NCBI RefSeq assembly: GCF_022965805.1
Contig: NC_133102.1
Span: 8,688,885-8,752,884 of the forward strand
DNA length: 64,000 nucleotides
Source of the DNA: Primulina eburnea
Lineage: Eukaryota > Streptophyta > Magnoliopsida > Lamiales > Gesneriaceae
Direction of reading: 5' to 3'
Part shown: one piece after another, positions 9,678 through 21,318 of the stretch
Numbering within the stretch: the first letter of the stretch is position 1
Layout of the letters: the number at the start of each line of letters is the position of its first letter
The notes under the pieces: model-generated
The model's input: only the letters and a program-made list of their open reading frames with translations
Told to the model about the DNA's origin: nothing
Databases searched by the model: none
Program-made: the position numbers and the translations under genes

Positions 9678-11334
9678 AGATCTAAATCAAGAAGGATATA
9701 TTTGGGATGGAAAATTTATTGTTTTTCGGGAAAAAATTATATGCAAAAACATAAATAATTTATTTGAAAGACAATCCAATTACAAATAAATGTAGGTAGC
9801 CTTTTAACTCAATTTGTTCACTAAAACAAAGAAATTTTAATGGGCTGTGAACTCAAAACCTAAAGAATAATCTGATAAATCAACTTTTAAAAAAAATGAA
9901 AAACTTTTGAACATTATATTCGATTCCTTGTTTGTTTCAGAGATTTCTTTAGAGTGTATGCCTTGAGATTGAATGAGTAATGCCAAAGTTTTCTTAAAAA
10001 AAAGAAGAAGTAAAGCCACCAATATTCTAACCAAACTCATTTCACATTTTCAAATTAAGGGAACCGAAAACATAAATAAAGTCCAATTATTTATTAGGAA
10101 AAAATACTCTGAAACCAATTCTTGATTATAATAATTTTATTTACATCCAAAAAATTAAGAAAAGTTATATCGTAAAATCCATTCCACGGAATTTTCATAG
10201 AAGGTCAAAATCTAGCATGTGTTTCCAAGAATTGTCCTTGGCTCATGTGATGAAGGAAAAAAAATAACATTCATTAATTGTCAAGAAAACGAAAATTGTG
10301 CCTAAAGTGTTGATTTAGTCTTCTTTAATGTAAATTAATGCTTCTTTTTTTTTTTTTTGCATGGAATAATAAAAATTTGGGGACCATTATATACATATAT
10401 TTATTTTTCGTGGATGAGATGTATTTTCTGAAAAATAAAAATATTCATGGTACAATTTTTCCTATTTATTTGCTACAATAATATCATAAATTTTTTTAAA
10501 AAAAAATCACGATATGTTTGGAACTATTTTGTGGGTTCACATAGCTAGTTGTACTGTACATGAACTATTTATCTAATAAAGAATCTAATAAGATGATCTA
10601 CTTAAATACGAGTTCTCAAAATATTAAAATAAATTTGTATGTGTAGTAAATATTAAATGGGCACATGGTTTTTATTGAAAACATTGTCTTTTAAAAGTAA
10701 TTAAAATTATTTTTGGAGCAAGAGTGTTTATTTTTTACAAGCTAAAGGTTTAGATAACATAAACTCTAAAAAATTATTTTTTGGAAAAAAAAGAACCTAT
10801 TTTCCACTAAAATCTTAGATACGAAACTTTTTCCAATGTATTTGTCGATAAATTTGTCCTATTCATTCATAAAATTGAAGAAGCGCGATATTCCTTCATG
10901 GCCAATGACAATATCATCTTCCTCGTTGTCTAGCTAAATTGTTAATTACACATAATTGAAAGGCGAACATATAACATATTAATGTTTCGTAGTAATCTGA
11001 GACAGCCTAGATTTCAACATGGAGCTATTTTTGGGAAGAAGTTCGTAACAAGTATGCCTCGAATCCGATATCTTGTCCCAAATTTGAGATTTCGAAATTT
11101 TTTTGAACATGAGACGTACATTTGTATGTGTATAAATGCATACATGTACATATAGAAAGATAATAATAGTTAACATGTGGTGTCATAACAAGTTCAAATT
11201 TTGTCCGAATCATATAGAAATATGGATGGCATATGAAGCTACGGTTCTAGAAACCGGTGAACCGCGGAGACAACAGTATCGTAATGGAAGGTTACACAAT
11301 ATAGGATAACAATCACAGCCATGGCTATAGCCTT
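9678..11334. other. AT-rich spacer between remorin and SNAP33 genes
   Basis: Homopolymer-rich, AT-rich DNA. No exon or repeat family was recognised. The segment nearest 11334 would be the SNAP33 3' UTR and downstream region. Confidence 0.55.
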
Positions 11335-13725
11335 CTACTTTCCAAGCAAACGACGGCCACGTTGAGTAACGCCTTTCACTCGGATGTTTAGGACCTCCAC
11401 ATCATCCTGAACATTATCGATTGCTTTGGTTTGCCTGCAGTGTAAGAGCCATAGGAGAATAATTAATTTGCACCTCCAAAAGATCATCTATTTTATCATA
11501 GTTTGATAGTCGTGATAGGTAACGCTGCCATACAAACACCAAGATATGCACTTCCCGGAACAAGGAAAATAAATTGAAGAGAAAGGTTGAATAACTAGCC
11601 TCTCAATTTCAGATCCCATGTCTATAGCCATATCCTTTAGCTCCCCCAGTATGTTACTTAAATCTGAGAGGGAGTCATCCTGTTTGGCTTTCTCAAACTG
11701 GCGGAAAAATCATGTAACCATAATCAGTCGGGCGTCAAAAAAAGTAAAAGGTGTACTTTATCACATCAACGCTTTATTTCTTGAAACCTAACTATTACAC
11801 ATGGAAAACGCATACCTCAACTTTCTGCATCGCATTTGTCGGTTCATTCGGAGGTGTATGGCTGTGAGATCTTTCCTTGGAAGCATGAGTCAGCCCCAAT
11901 TTTTCTCTTTGCTCCAAGTGATTGCCCTTTCTTTGCACCAGATCATCTACAGAATAATTGAAGTCTTAAAACCAAGAAATCGTAAATAAAACCATAAATA
12001 GCAAACCTTCGCACGGCCCTAGGAATAATAAGCCTAAAGATCAGCTTCATTGGGATGTTTAACAAATGATATTGATGATTAATAAAAAGAAAACATGCCA
12101 CATACCTCGAATGATCACAGGGCCTGCTATTGGGCGAGTTTTCTTGGGCTTCCATGTCTTGGAGAACATGCCCCCAAGACTTCCCATGAGCTTTTCACCC
12201 TGTAATAAGTAGGCACATGGTTTTTAGGATCAATTATTGCAAATAGCAGAGACATAATGAGCACAATTGGCCAAAACATTTAACAGATGTAGGAATGATG
12301 AACTAACATTAGCACAGAGACAAGGCATTGTTCAGATTCACTTGAGTTCTTTAATTCATACATTTTAGTGGGTAAATCCAAAATCACCATTAATTTTTAA
12401 TAGTTTCACAGTGCCTAGACCATCTTTATGCCTTCCTAGAACTAAGATGATATTAATGAAGAATAGTTTTTGGAATGTTTTGTAACAAGGATAGAGAATG
12501 GAAGTGATGGTAACTCTGAGTTATTAAGTATACATTCAAGAAGCCAATTTTCTAGCCACAAAGGAGGGTGATACAAATGTATATATGCGAAAGCCATTAG
12601 AAATACGATCATACAAACTTACTGAAGCATGCAAGAGACAGATAACTCCTCACCGAGTTTAGGCAAGCAAGTCAAAGATTAAGTTGAATCAAATATAAAA
12701 GAGCATACTAATGAGGAGAAAGAGGGAATCATTTTCGAAGAAAAGATGAAGGAAGAAAAAGTCCTTCTTTAAAAATAGATAAACAAGGAAAATATGTTAC
12801 AATTTAGTTCTGAGGTTTCACTATTGAAGTTGAATGCAAGAGTTTGAGTTCCTATTTTAACCCAAATTCTTGACTCCACGCCTCTGCTCCCTCTCCTTAA
12901 ATCAAGCAGATGGATACAAAATTATACATTAAGTGCTTTCAATAATTCATTTTCCCTTGCTGTATTTCAAATTCATCTTCTCCACCATAGTTTAGCATTC
13001 GCATATGATTTTAAAAGTAACAATTCTAAAATTAAGCCAGGAAAAGATTAAGGGCAAAACTTAGAATTGTGTTTCCTGCATACGCCTTTCAGCAAGTCAA
13101 AAGTCCACACACTTATGTACTATCTTAATGCTTCTTGCAGATACTGTTAATGGCAAACATATTTCTGGCTTCTAAGACGCCAGTATTTCTGCATCACCAG
13201 AAAACCAGTCATTAAAAAAAATATGCATACCCTACTAAGGTCATGATCGATATCAGCAGCAACCATGTGAGTTCTCGTAATCTGTTCTCCCTGTTGATGC
13301 AAGGTAATCAATGTTTTAGTAGCATCATCTCTCATATCTTCAGCAATTTTGAGACAACCATTGACAGCATTTGTAGTCTCTTCCGCCTTATATACAGCAT
13401 AATTTTCCAATTCCTGCACACTTTGGTTCTCCAATCCCCCGGATTCCCTGAAATCATTCTTGTACTTGTTTCTGGCTGCCGAAGATAGAAAAGAATTAGA
13501 TGACGTGGTCCCTTTAATCTCGTCATCATCAAAAGGGTTCGAACTCGAATTTGGTGTCATGGGAGAAGGGTCTGAAGAGGTTCGTCTAGCAGCTTGAAGG
13601 GATTTCTTATTGTCAATTTCATCATCTGAATCAAATGGATTAGAAATGGGCTTATCAGAGACTTTTGGGTCGCCTGAGTGGTGTTTAGAGAACCTATGCA
13701 ATGGGGATTTCTTGTGACCAAACAT
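11335..13725 (-). CDS. SNAP33: SNAP33-type Qbc-SNARE (SNAP25-like), five coding exons
   Basis: SNAP33 proteins supply the Qb and Qc helices of plasma-membrane SNARE complexes, for example with KNOLLE or PEN1 syntaxins in cell-plate formation and defence secretion. Coding exons from the right are 13231-13725, 12106-12199, 11816-11946, 11600-11697 and 11335-11434, giving 305 residues, close to the family's usual 300. The start MFGHKKSP matches the family start. An in-frame Met 60 bp upstream is judged to lie in the 5' UTR. The N-terminus has NPFDSDDE and NPFDDDE acidic motifs. The Qb helix spans VQELENYAVYKAEETT to DHDLSR. The linker has GSLGGMFSKTWKPKKTR. The Qc helix ends QRGRRLLGK at the stop. 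The intron between the last two exons has a GC donor. A 5' UTR exon probably lies near 14647-14850, with donor AG|GTATTA at 14646 and an acceptor near 13780. Confidence 0.92.
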
Positions 13726-14870
13726 TTTTATACCGCCAAATGAATTAAGGATCAAAATGGATGTGTACTGATAGTGAATCTGCAAGTCTAATCAACAAAA
13801 GAATATGTCCTGAGTTAGTGAAGTTCCTGTGAAAGAAAATAGAATGCATCAAACTGTCAGGGCGTCTGCACGAGCATAGAAACAAGCATAAATAATAAAT
13901 CAAAAAAAAAAAAAAAAACTTAGAACCATTGAACAAACCAAAGAAAGAAAAACAAAGATTTGATCAGCAAACACGGACTGATTAAGTAAAATAAAATCAA
14001 GATTATGTGAATCACAAAATGAATTAACACAGTCCCGTTGAGCGAAAAGAATAACTGGGACAAAGACATAAAAGGTCCCAACTCATGAATCTTCCATGGA
14101 CAACAAAAGTAAAAGCTTCCAGCCGTTCTCGCAAGAAGATGAACTTACAATTTACATAATTCACTAATCAATAACTCTCTTTCTGATTACTGCAACTTAT
14201 GCAGTGGTAATTTAGACAGAAAAAAGAAAACAAAGATCCATTCTACAAAGCAAACGATTTATATACAACGTTGATAAGTATTCATTAATCGGAATTGCAT
14301 TCATACAGAAGTACAAAATACGGCATGTGATCAAACTTTCTGTCGGAAACCAACCAACCAACACACAAAATAAAAGTACAAAAAAAAGCAAAAATTACAA
14401 CGAAAGGACTTGCGATTGACCAACAACGATCAAATCAGCTGAACAAACGTAACTAAAGAAACTATAAGATCACATCTCTCCTCGAGCAAGAAGTACAAAA
14501 CACCCAGAAAGGGGGGGAAACGAACAAATCAAACAATTAATTTCCATAAGAAACTGAAGATTGAAACTTTTCAACTGAGTCACATGTAAAGCAACAAATT
14601 TATTCCAAATTCCTGCAAATTAAGAAAGAAATATAGGCGGTAATACCTGAAATTGATGAAAAATCAAAAGGATAGTCTAGAATTGGGAGAGCTTCAAAAG
14701 AGGAAGGAAGCCTCTTTCTGAAAATTCAACGGCGATAACACAGAGAAATGAATTTGGAATGGTAATAAATAAAAAAAAAAGATGAAAAATCGTCAGAGAG
14801 ACTTGGTAAGAGCCAAGAAGGTTCGATATTGGTTGGAAACTGCGAGTATTCAAACAATGCCCGCTAGGCC
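13726..14870 (-). other. Probable 5' UTR exon and UTR intron of the SNAP33 gene
   Basis: On the minus strand a plausible donor (CAATTTCAG|GTATTACC) sits near 14646. A plausible acceptor (GACTTGCAG|ATTC) sits near 13780, just upstream of the ATG. The sequence between them is AT-rich with no coding signal. The promoter would lie above about 14870. Inferred from splice-like sites only. Confidence 0.45.
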
Positions 14871-15044
14871 ACGAAACAAACGCTTCAATATCTCCTTGAC
14901 TACATGCTCTCTCATATTAAATTATTTTCCATAATAAAATACTTTCTTATATTTTGAAATAAAATTTCATAAATGATTTTTTATAGTTATTATTTAATTT
15001 TAGATGGATATGATTATTTTGTTTCTACCTAATCTACTATCATG

Positions 15045-15046
<2 letters not shown>

Positions 15047-15098
<52 letters not shown>
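15047..15098. repeat. (AT)n microsatellite
   Basis: About 50 bp of uninterrupted AT dinucleotides. Confidence 0.97.
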
Positions 15099-15103
<5 letters not shown>

Positions 15104-15454
15104 CTATCTACCATACTCAATTATGATGTGGTACTCATCTATTGGATATGATGAAAAATATTAAAATTGCTTTGCAGATTATTGTGTTAGTTCGAGAGTT
15201 TACGCAGTTCCATTTAAACTCTATTTCAGTAAACTTATATATTAACTATTTCATAAATTTTAGTTTATTAAATATTTCAATAACATGATGAAATATGTGA
15301 ATCTTATTTTAAAATTAAACTCACAACGATCTAACAAAATAAGTTATTATAAAAAGTGTAAAAGAGAACACTTGTCGTTTTACCAAAACTTATAAATTGT
15401 AATGATAATGATGTAACTCAAATTTTTTTAAATCGTAGAACAATTCAAACACCA

Positions 15455-15610
15455 TGTTTTGACTGTCCTACTCAGGAGGGACATTTATTACATCCAACAA
15501 TCTTCCTCTCAATAGTTGCATTTCTTGCCATCAATGAGAATCGAACTCATGACTTTGACTCTGATGTCAATTGTACAATCGAACTTTTGCTCATTTATCC
15601 TTTATCAAAA
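15455..15610 (-). repeat. Possible SINE or tRNA-like remnant
   Basis: On the minus strand GAGTTCGATTCTCATTGATG resembles a tRNA B box. It is preceded by a weakly A-box-like GAGCAAAAGTTCG stretch about 45 bp upstream. No target duplication or poly-A tail was identified, so the assignment is tentative. Confidence 0.3.
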
Positions 15611-16772
15611 TCTATATTTTGTAGTAATCGCAGAACTCAAATCTTTTAATACATCAACTAAAAAATCACTTTCTGATTGCTCAACCTAAGAGGAACAATT
15701 AATATTGCACTCAACAAAAAAAGAACTATTGTAGTCATCTAAAAAACAATTTTCAAATTATTATATTTTTTTTACATAGATATTAACTTTAATCACATCC
15801 AATAGATATATAACTTTGGCAGTGAAAATAGTGTAGCCATAATAAGGTTTAGATGAAACTTTATCCACATCTATGGAGGTGAGTATTTTATTTTTCCCCG
15901 TAAACAAATTAATTTTCAAATCATCAAACTGCTGTGCTATTCCACGAAACAAATTGAACATGCATTTAAATTGTCGTTGGGAAAATTAAAAAAATCGCAT
16001 TATACAAATAATAATTAGGAAATACAATAACATAAATATCATTGTTCATAGTAATTTAATTAATTAAGAATCACTTAAATAGATTGTTGTCAAAAGAGTC
16101 GTGCTTGTGTGTGTGTGTGTGATAATATTGTATTTACGCGTACGTAGAAGCGTGTACGCGTGTTTGACCTTTTCCAATGGTAACATTGAATTCATCCACT
16201 AATGCATTTTTTTCATTTTCCTCCTAAAAAGTCAATCTGTGCAACAGAGAACCGAATTATATTATATTCAAGTGTATAATAAAATAATAAAAATTAGATT
16301 GATACACTTGACCAGGGTTAATTGCATCAATACCTTTTTTTTTTAAAAAAAAAAAAAGTTTAAAAAACACTATTGAAAAGTAATAGCATTTTAGATCAGA
16401 CATAAAATATCCTACCAGAACAAATGAAAGTATACATTTTTTTTAATAATAACAAAATAAAAAAATTGTAATTTCTCGAATAGTAGGTCTCTTGTGAGAA
16501 GTATCCTGGATTTTTTCAGTGAGATGGATCAATCATATCGATATTTACAATAACAAGTAATACATTAAAACAATCTACCCGAGAGGGAGCTATATGCGAT
16601 AGTTGAGGTTTTAATGTTCAAAGTTGTTTAATTGATGAGACCAATTGATTACAATTTTAAGTTTATCGGCTGTGCGTTCAGTTGGCCTAACTTCTCAGCC
16701 GCATTGTTGGGTTCCGTATGGATGTTTTACAAGTAAAAACAAAGTAAGGTGTAATAATCATTATAGTATGAG

Positions 16773-16920
16773 TAGGTTTTTTCTACGAGACAGTCTCACG
16801 TATTTTTATTCGTGAGACGAGTCAATAATACTTTTGACATAAAAAAATTTTTCATATGTGACCAAAATAGAATATTCGTCTCACAAATTGACTCGTGAAA
16901 CCGTCTAATAAGAATTTTTG
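16773..16920 (-). mobile_element. MITE-like element, copy 2 (degenerate, inverted)
   Basis: GAGACAGTCTCACGTATTTTT at the left and GACTCGTGAAACCGTCTAATA at the right match the family in inverted orientation. The central GTATTACTTTTTATT segment is worn. Confidence 0.6.
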
Positions 16921-17235
16921 TGTTATAAATACGGTCCAACAACCTCTTGAATCCTGGAAATTCATTTTGATGTTCATGATAAAGACGTCATTTGAAATGT
17001 AAAAGTAGACTTCGAATAGGCAAAAATGTGTGTTTCAAGTGGAATTATAAAGTCACGCATTAGTGAATGAAGCACACATTAACCTACAACAATAATGTAT
17101 ATAATTGACATATAAATATATATAATAATTAAGTACGAAAGAGAAAGGAGAAAGGGTGGCCATGTTATCTGGTAGGCGACTAAACAACCACTTTTAGCTA
17201 ACTAGTAAAGTTCTGAATAAAGCCATATTTTATTT

Positions 17236-17241
<6 letters not shown>

Positions 17242-17281
<40 letters not shown>
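17242..17281. repeat. (TA)n microsatellite
   Basis: About 40 bp of TA dinucleotides. Confidence 0.97.
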
Positions 17282-17284
<3 letters not shown>

Positions 17285-17613
17285 GGGAAAAAATGAACCA
17301 TATAAAAAAAATTATTTAATACACATGTTATCTTATCAAAATATATGGTAAAAATAAGATAAAAAAATGACTTTGTATACATACATTATAAAATGCTTCC
17401 ACATGCCAATTTTCAATACTTCATAATTTCCCTTCATTGTCAAGCCAAAATAATTACAGCACAAGAATTTAGGTTGCAGATGATGCAATGCATGCCACGT
17501 TAAAAGCTACAAAAAAAAAAATTTATTGACATTTGGAAATATTTAATTATGTAATGGTTAAATCTCGATATGTAATTAGCACAAATTTGGAAATATAAAT
17601 GAAAACATATAAA

Positions 17614-17797
17614 GCAAAAACTTGTATGAGACGGTCTTACGGATCGTATTTTGTAAGATGGATCTCTTATTTGGGTCATCCATGAAAAAATATCACTTTT
17701 TATAATAAGAGTATCACTTTTTATTGTGAATATTGGTAGGATAGACCCGTCTCATAGATAAAGATTCATGAGACCGTCTCACAAGAGACCCACTAAA
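17614..17797 (+). mobile_element. MITE-like element, copy 3
   Basis: AAAACTTGTATGAGACGGTC at the left and ATGAGACCGTCTCACAAGAG at the right enclose the family core TATTTGGGTCATCCATG and ACTTTTTATTGTGAATATTG. One of the better-preserved copies. Confidence 0.85.
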
Positions 17798-18150
17798 CAT
17801 ATAAATAGCATAAGTACAATTTCAACTGCCGGAGATTTTATGGTATCAAAATCGGAGATTATAAAGAATTTGTTTTTGCTTTTGTTCTATATTGTTATTT
17901 ATCTTCGTTAGTAATCTCTCTTTAATAATGAAATTTAGGCTCAGGACACACTAAAGATTTAAATATAATAAAGATAAAATGTTACATAATCCAGAAATGA
18001 CCCAAAAAAATCTGAAAAGAAAGCAAGAAAGAAAATGTTACTTTAGAGCTAATAGGCCTGATAATATTGCTACTGCTTAGAGAACTTCAAACTTCTGTAA
18101 AGAATGAATGAATCTGTACATTGGTAAAAAAGCTAGCAAGATCATCATCG

Positions 18151-19602
18151 TCAGCTTGAGAGAAAGCCGAGCAATGGAAGTTTATGCTCGTTTCCACTTT
18201 TGTGATCGTTGCTGATCCCAATCCACCATTCTTCATGTTCAACTGTAGCAGGCAAGTTGAGATCAAGAAAGTCCAGAGTGTTCGAGGCCGGCGGCATTTG
18301 AATCACAACAGACGGATGAGTAGTGGTTTTTGGCTGATCTGATGTCAAATGTGATCTCTTGTGCCCACCTAAAGCTTGCCCTGATGGGAAAATCTTGAAG
18401 CAAATTGGGCACTCATGCTTCTTAATTTTCAAGAATTCAACTTCTGATGCAGTTTTGGTGGCGAAAATACTGATTTTTTCAATGCTTTTAGTACTTTGTA
18501 TGGGTGAATTTTCGGTTTCGATGCTGTCGTTTTCACTTCTTGGAGCGCAGCGGCCTTTGAACTTTTTGTGGCTTGCTCTGTGACCCCCTAGAGCTTGGTA
18601 CGAAGGGAAGGCTTTTTGGCAAATCGTGCATAAAAATTTGCTGGTTTTCTCAAAATCATGGGAATCAAAAGGGCTGTATGCAAATGGGGGTTTGTAGCTT
18701 TCAACAGGCAAACTAACTTCAGAATCATTTGACTCAATGCACTTTCTCTTGCTTGACTCAGCCTTGTTGAATTTCAGCCCTTCAAACTGATCCAATCCAC
18801 TTTTCTGGATCAGATTCCTCGGCGAGTTAACTTCAGATTCTCGATCCAGATTTTTCTTCTTTCTGGTGTTCTTGAGCTTATCTTCCGATTTCTTGAACTT
18901 CGACTCACTACAAAACGACCCCTTGCCAGAAATTTTACCGAATTTATTAGCTTCTGAAAAATCCAAACTATTATAAGAGGAACCAGAAGAATTCATGTCA
19001 ACCCAATTTCCAGTATCCCTCGAAAGCATGATCAAACTCAAAGCAACCTCTTCTTGCTCTTGCTGATCAATCTCAGAAACACAAGGCGAAAAATTCGCTA
19101 AAGACGATGAATTTGTCGTAGATGTGTACCTTTTGATTCTGTTTGACCTCTTCTTCTTGCAAAATGGAGCTGCCGATTCATTGTCAGATTGGCTATCCCA
19201 AGAATCATCTTCCGAACTATTCGCAATCTTTCTATTCACAGAGTGGGATTTCATATGGCCAAACAAAGCCTTCCAAGACTGGAAACTTTTGCCACATTCT
19301 TTACATATTTTTTCTTGAAGCAAAGTATCTTCTTCACTTGGCTTTGATAATTTTCTTGTCTTCTTTGGATTCTCCCTTAGGCCATAACTACTCGGACTCC
19401 CGAATTCCGAAAGTTTGTCAAATTTAGCATTGTTTCTGCCATCGGAGAGAAGTGGAGGTATGTTTACTTGAAACTTATGATCTCGATCAGATGAAATATT
19501 GATCAAATGAGACCTCATGTGGCCACCCAAAGATCTCCCACAGGAGAAGCTCTTGCTGCAGAATTTGCAGATACGCAGCTTCCGTTCTTGATCTCCCTCC
19601 AT
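18151..19602 (-). CDS. C2H2 zinc-finger protein with EAR repression motif (ZAT1/4/9-like), single exon
   Basis: A 483-residue intronless reading frame for a plant EPF/ZAT-type transcription factor, probably a nuclear repressor in stress or developmental responses. Finger 1 is at residues 12-32 (CKFC...SLGGHMRSH). Finger 2 is at about 100-120 (CKEC...ALFGHMKSH). Finger 3, near 330-350, is CTIC with the plant signature QALGGH. Finger 4, near 400-420, is CPIC with [10 protein letters not shown]. Fingers 1 and 2 carry variants of the QALGGH helix. Basic Lys/Arg runs in the linkers could serve as nuclear signals. Close to the C-terminus, [10 protein letters not shown] is a DLNxxP-type EAR motif that recruits TOPLESS-class corepressors. 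The start MEGDQERK is the first Met and lies just before finger 1. No frameshift or truncation is seen. Family assignment is firm, exact orthologue not claimed. Confidence 0.93.
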   Translation of the reverse strand: MEGDQERKLRICKFCSKSFSCGRSLGGHMRSHLINISSDRDHKFQVNIPPLLSDGRNNAKFDKLSEFGSPSSYGLRENPKKTRKLSKPSEEDTLLQEKICKECGKSFQSWKALFGHMKSHSVNRKIANSSEDDSWDSQSDNESAAPFCKKKRSNRIKRYTSTTNSSSLANFSPCVSEIDQQEQEEVALSLIMLSRDTGNWVDMNSSGSSYNSLDFSEANKFGKISGKGSFCSESKFKKSEDKLKNTRKKKNLDRESEVNSPRNLIQKSGLDQFEGLKFNKAESSKRKCIESNDSEVSLPVESYKPPFAYSPFDSHDFEKTSKFLCTICQKAFPSYQALGGHRASHKKFKGRCAPRSENDSIETENSPIQSTKSIEKISIFATKTASEVEFLKIKKHECPICFKIFPSGQALGGHKRSHLTSDQPKTTTHPSVVIQMPPASNTLDFLDLNLPATVEHEEWWIGISNDHKSGNEHKLPLLGFLSS

Positions 19603-20014
19603 AGAGTTTCGATTTTAGATAAACTCAGGAAACACAGATCAGAAGCAGATAAACAAATGTTCAACTTCTGGCTTATTAAAACCAGAAGAAACGGCACAAA
19701 ATCAAGGAACGAGAATATTATAAGCTCAAACTCGAAGTGGGATCACAGGCTTCTTGAATCTAGAACTGGTGGAGAAGAAGGGAGTAGAATAAGATCCGAT
19801 AAACAAGAAATGTGTAAACGCAAAATTTAAAACTAGAGAAATGAAAAAGAAAGGCAAGCTAGTTAGCCACTAAGGTAAGACCCCCTCTTTGTTTCTCTCT
19901 AATTTTAAGCTACTTTTACTAGTTGCAGAAGAAGTAGTAGCTATAGGGTAGTTGAAAGTTGAAGAAATTATCAATTTTGAAGGCAGAGTCGGTTACCTTT
20001 GTTGCTTATGATGG

Positions 20015-20019
<5 letters not shown>

Positions 20020-20049
<30 letters not shown>
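20020..20049. repeat. (AT)n microsatellite
   Basis: About 30 bp of AT dinucleotides, directly next to MITE-like copy 4. Confidence 0.95.
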
Positions 20050-20052
<3 letters not shown>

Positions 20053-20232
20053 GGTCTATTGTGAGACGGTCTCAAAAATTTTTATCTGTGAAATTGGTCA
20101 ACCCTACCGATATTCACAATAAAAAGTAATATTCTTAGCATAACAAGTAATACTTTTTCACGTATGGCCCAAATATGATATATGTCTCACAAAATACGAC
20201 CGTGAGACAATCTCACACAAGTTTTTGCCACA
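20048..20232 (-). mobile_element. MITE-like element, copy 4 (inverted)
   Basis: Starts GTAGGTCTATTGTGAGACGG and ends GTGAGACAATCTCACACAAG, with AATAAAAAGTAATATTCTTAG inside. It has the same layout as the other copies, in inverted orientation, and lies upstream of the zinc-finger gene. Confidence 0.85.
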
Positions 20233-21139
20233 TGATTATAATATTAAGAGTTATATAGCAAGGTTTTTATTCGCGGGATTTTGAATTAAAAAAAAATTTA
20301 TTCAAATATGAGCCTAAAAATTAATGAACAAATACTTGATATATTTATAGCATCACTCTATATATATAAATATATATGTGTAGTAATTGAAATGGGTTCG
20401 TGTGGGAGGAGAAATTGATCCATGCATGAAAGCAAAGATAAAAAGAGGTAAATAAAGCAAATACAGATAGCAGCACGTGTACTCCAATTGAGAATCCTAC
20501 GCCAACCCAATCCCGAATTTAAGAAATATTCAACTTTTTTTTGAAGTAACATATTCAATTTTTCAAGAAACTAAAATTTAACTGATAAAAAACGATTCTT
20601 TCCTTTGTCTCTTGCTATTGGAGAAGCCTGCATGCCAAATGAAAGAGAGAATTTGGTGGTTTGGTATATTATCCAAGTGGCAACTTGGGGTAAGATTTTT
20701 TTATAAAAAAAATTGGGTGGCAAAATATAAATATTTTTTAATTTAAATAAATATGTTTAAAACATTATACTTTTTACATTGGTGTTTTATTTAAAAAAAT
20801 TGATATATAACCCGCAAATGTATATATAAATTTCTCTTTCAGTTCGAAAACAAAAATCAATTAACATTAAAAATTAGAAAATAAAAAACCAACCAAGATT
20901 AAATATTTAATCAACCCTTAGTTAAAGGCTCTTGTGATTCCACTCTTTGTCGTCGACGGTTATACTTTTGGACCTTTTGGCTCTATTCATTATAGTATTT
21001 TCAGTTTATTTATTTAAATTAAAGAAAAGATTCAAAAATTCTGGGCGGGGCCCACCTCAACATATCCATCTTCGTCTTGCTTTCAATTAACCTTCCCATT
21101 TTTATTCCCCAACAATGAACATCCATTATAATTGTTTAA

Positions 21140-21318
21140 TGAATAGGTCTTTTATGAGACGGTCTCACGAATTTTTATATTTGAAATTAGTCAATCATAT
21201 TCACAATAAAAAGTAATACTCTTAGTATAAAAAGCAATAATTTTTCATGAATGACCCAAATAAAATATATGTCTCACAAAATACGGCCTAATCGTTTCAC
21301 ACAAGTTTTTGTCTTTTC
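21140..21318 (-). mobile_element. MITE-like element, copy 5 (inverted)
   Basis: TAGGTCTTTTATGAGACGGT at the left and TTTCACACAAGTTTTTG at the right, with AATAAAAAGTAATACTCTTA in the core. Confidence 0.8.

Larger units (their letters stand above)
14871..18150. other. Intergenic DNA with short repeats only
   Basis: AT-rich spacer that includes AT microsatellites, a GT run near 16108-16122, a possible SINE remnant and two MITE-like copies. No exon was recognised. Confidence 0.55.

Noticed and set aside
13726..13785. An upstream in-frame Met for SNAP33
   Set aside because: The extra residues have no family counterpart and MFG is the conserved start; the upstream part fits a 5' UTR.
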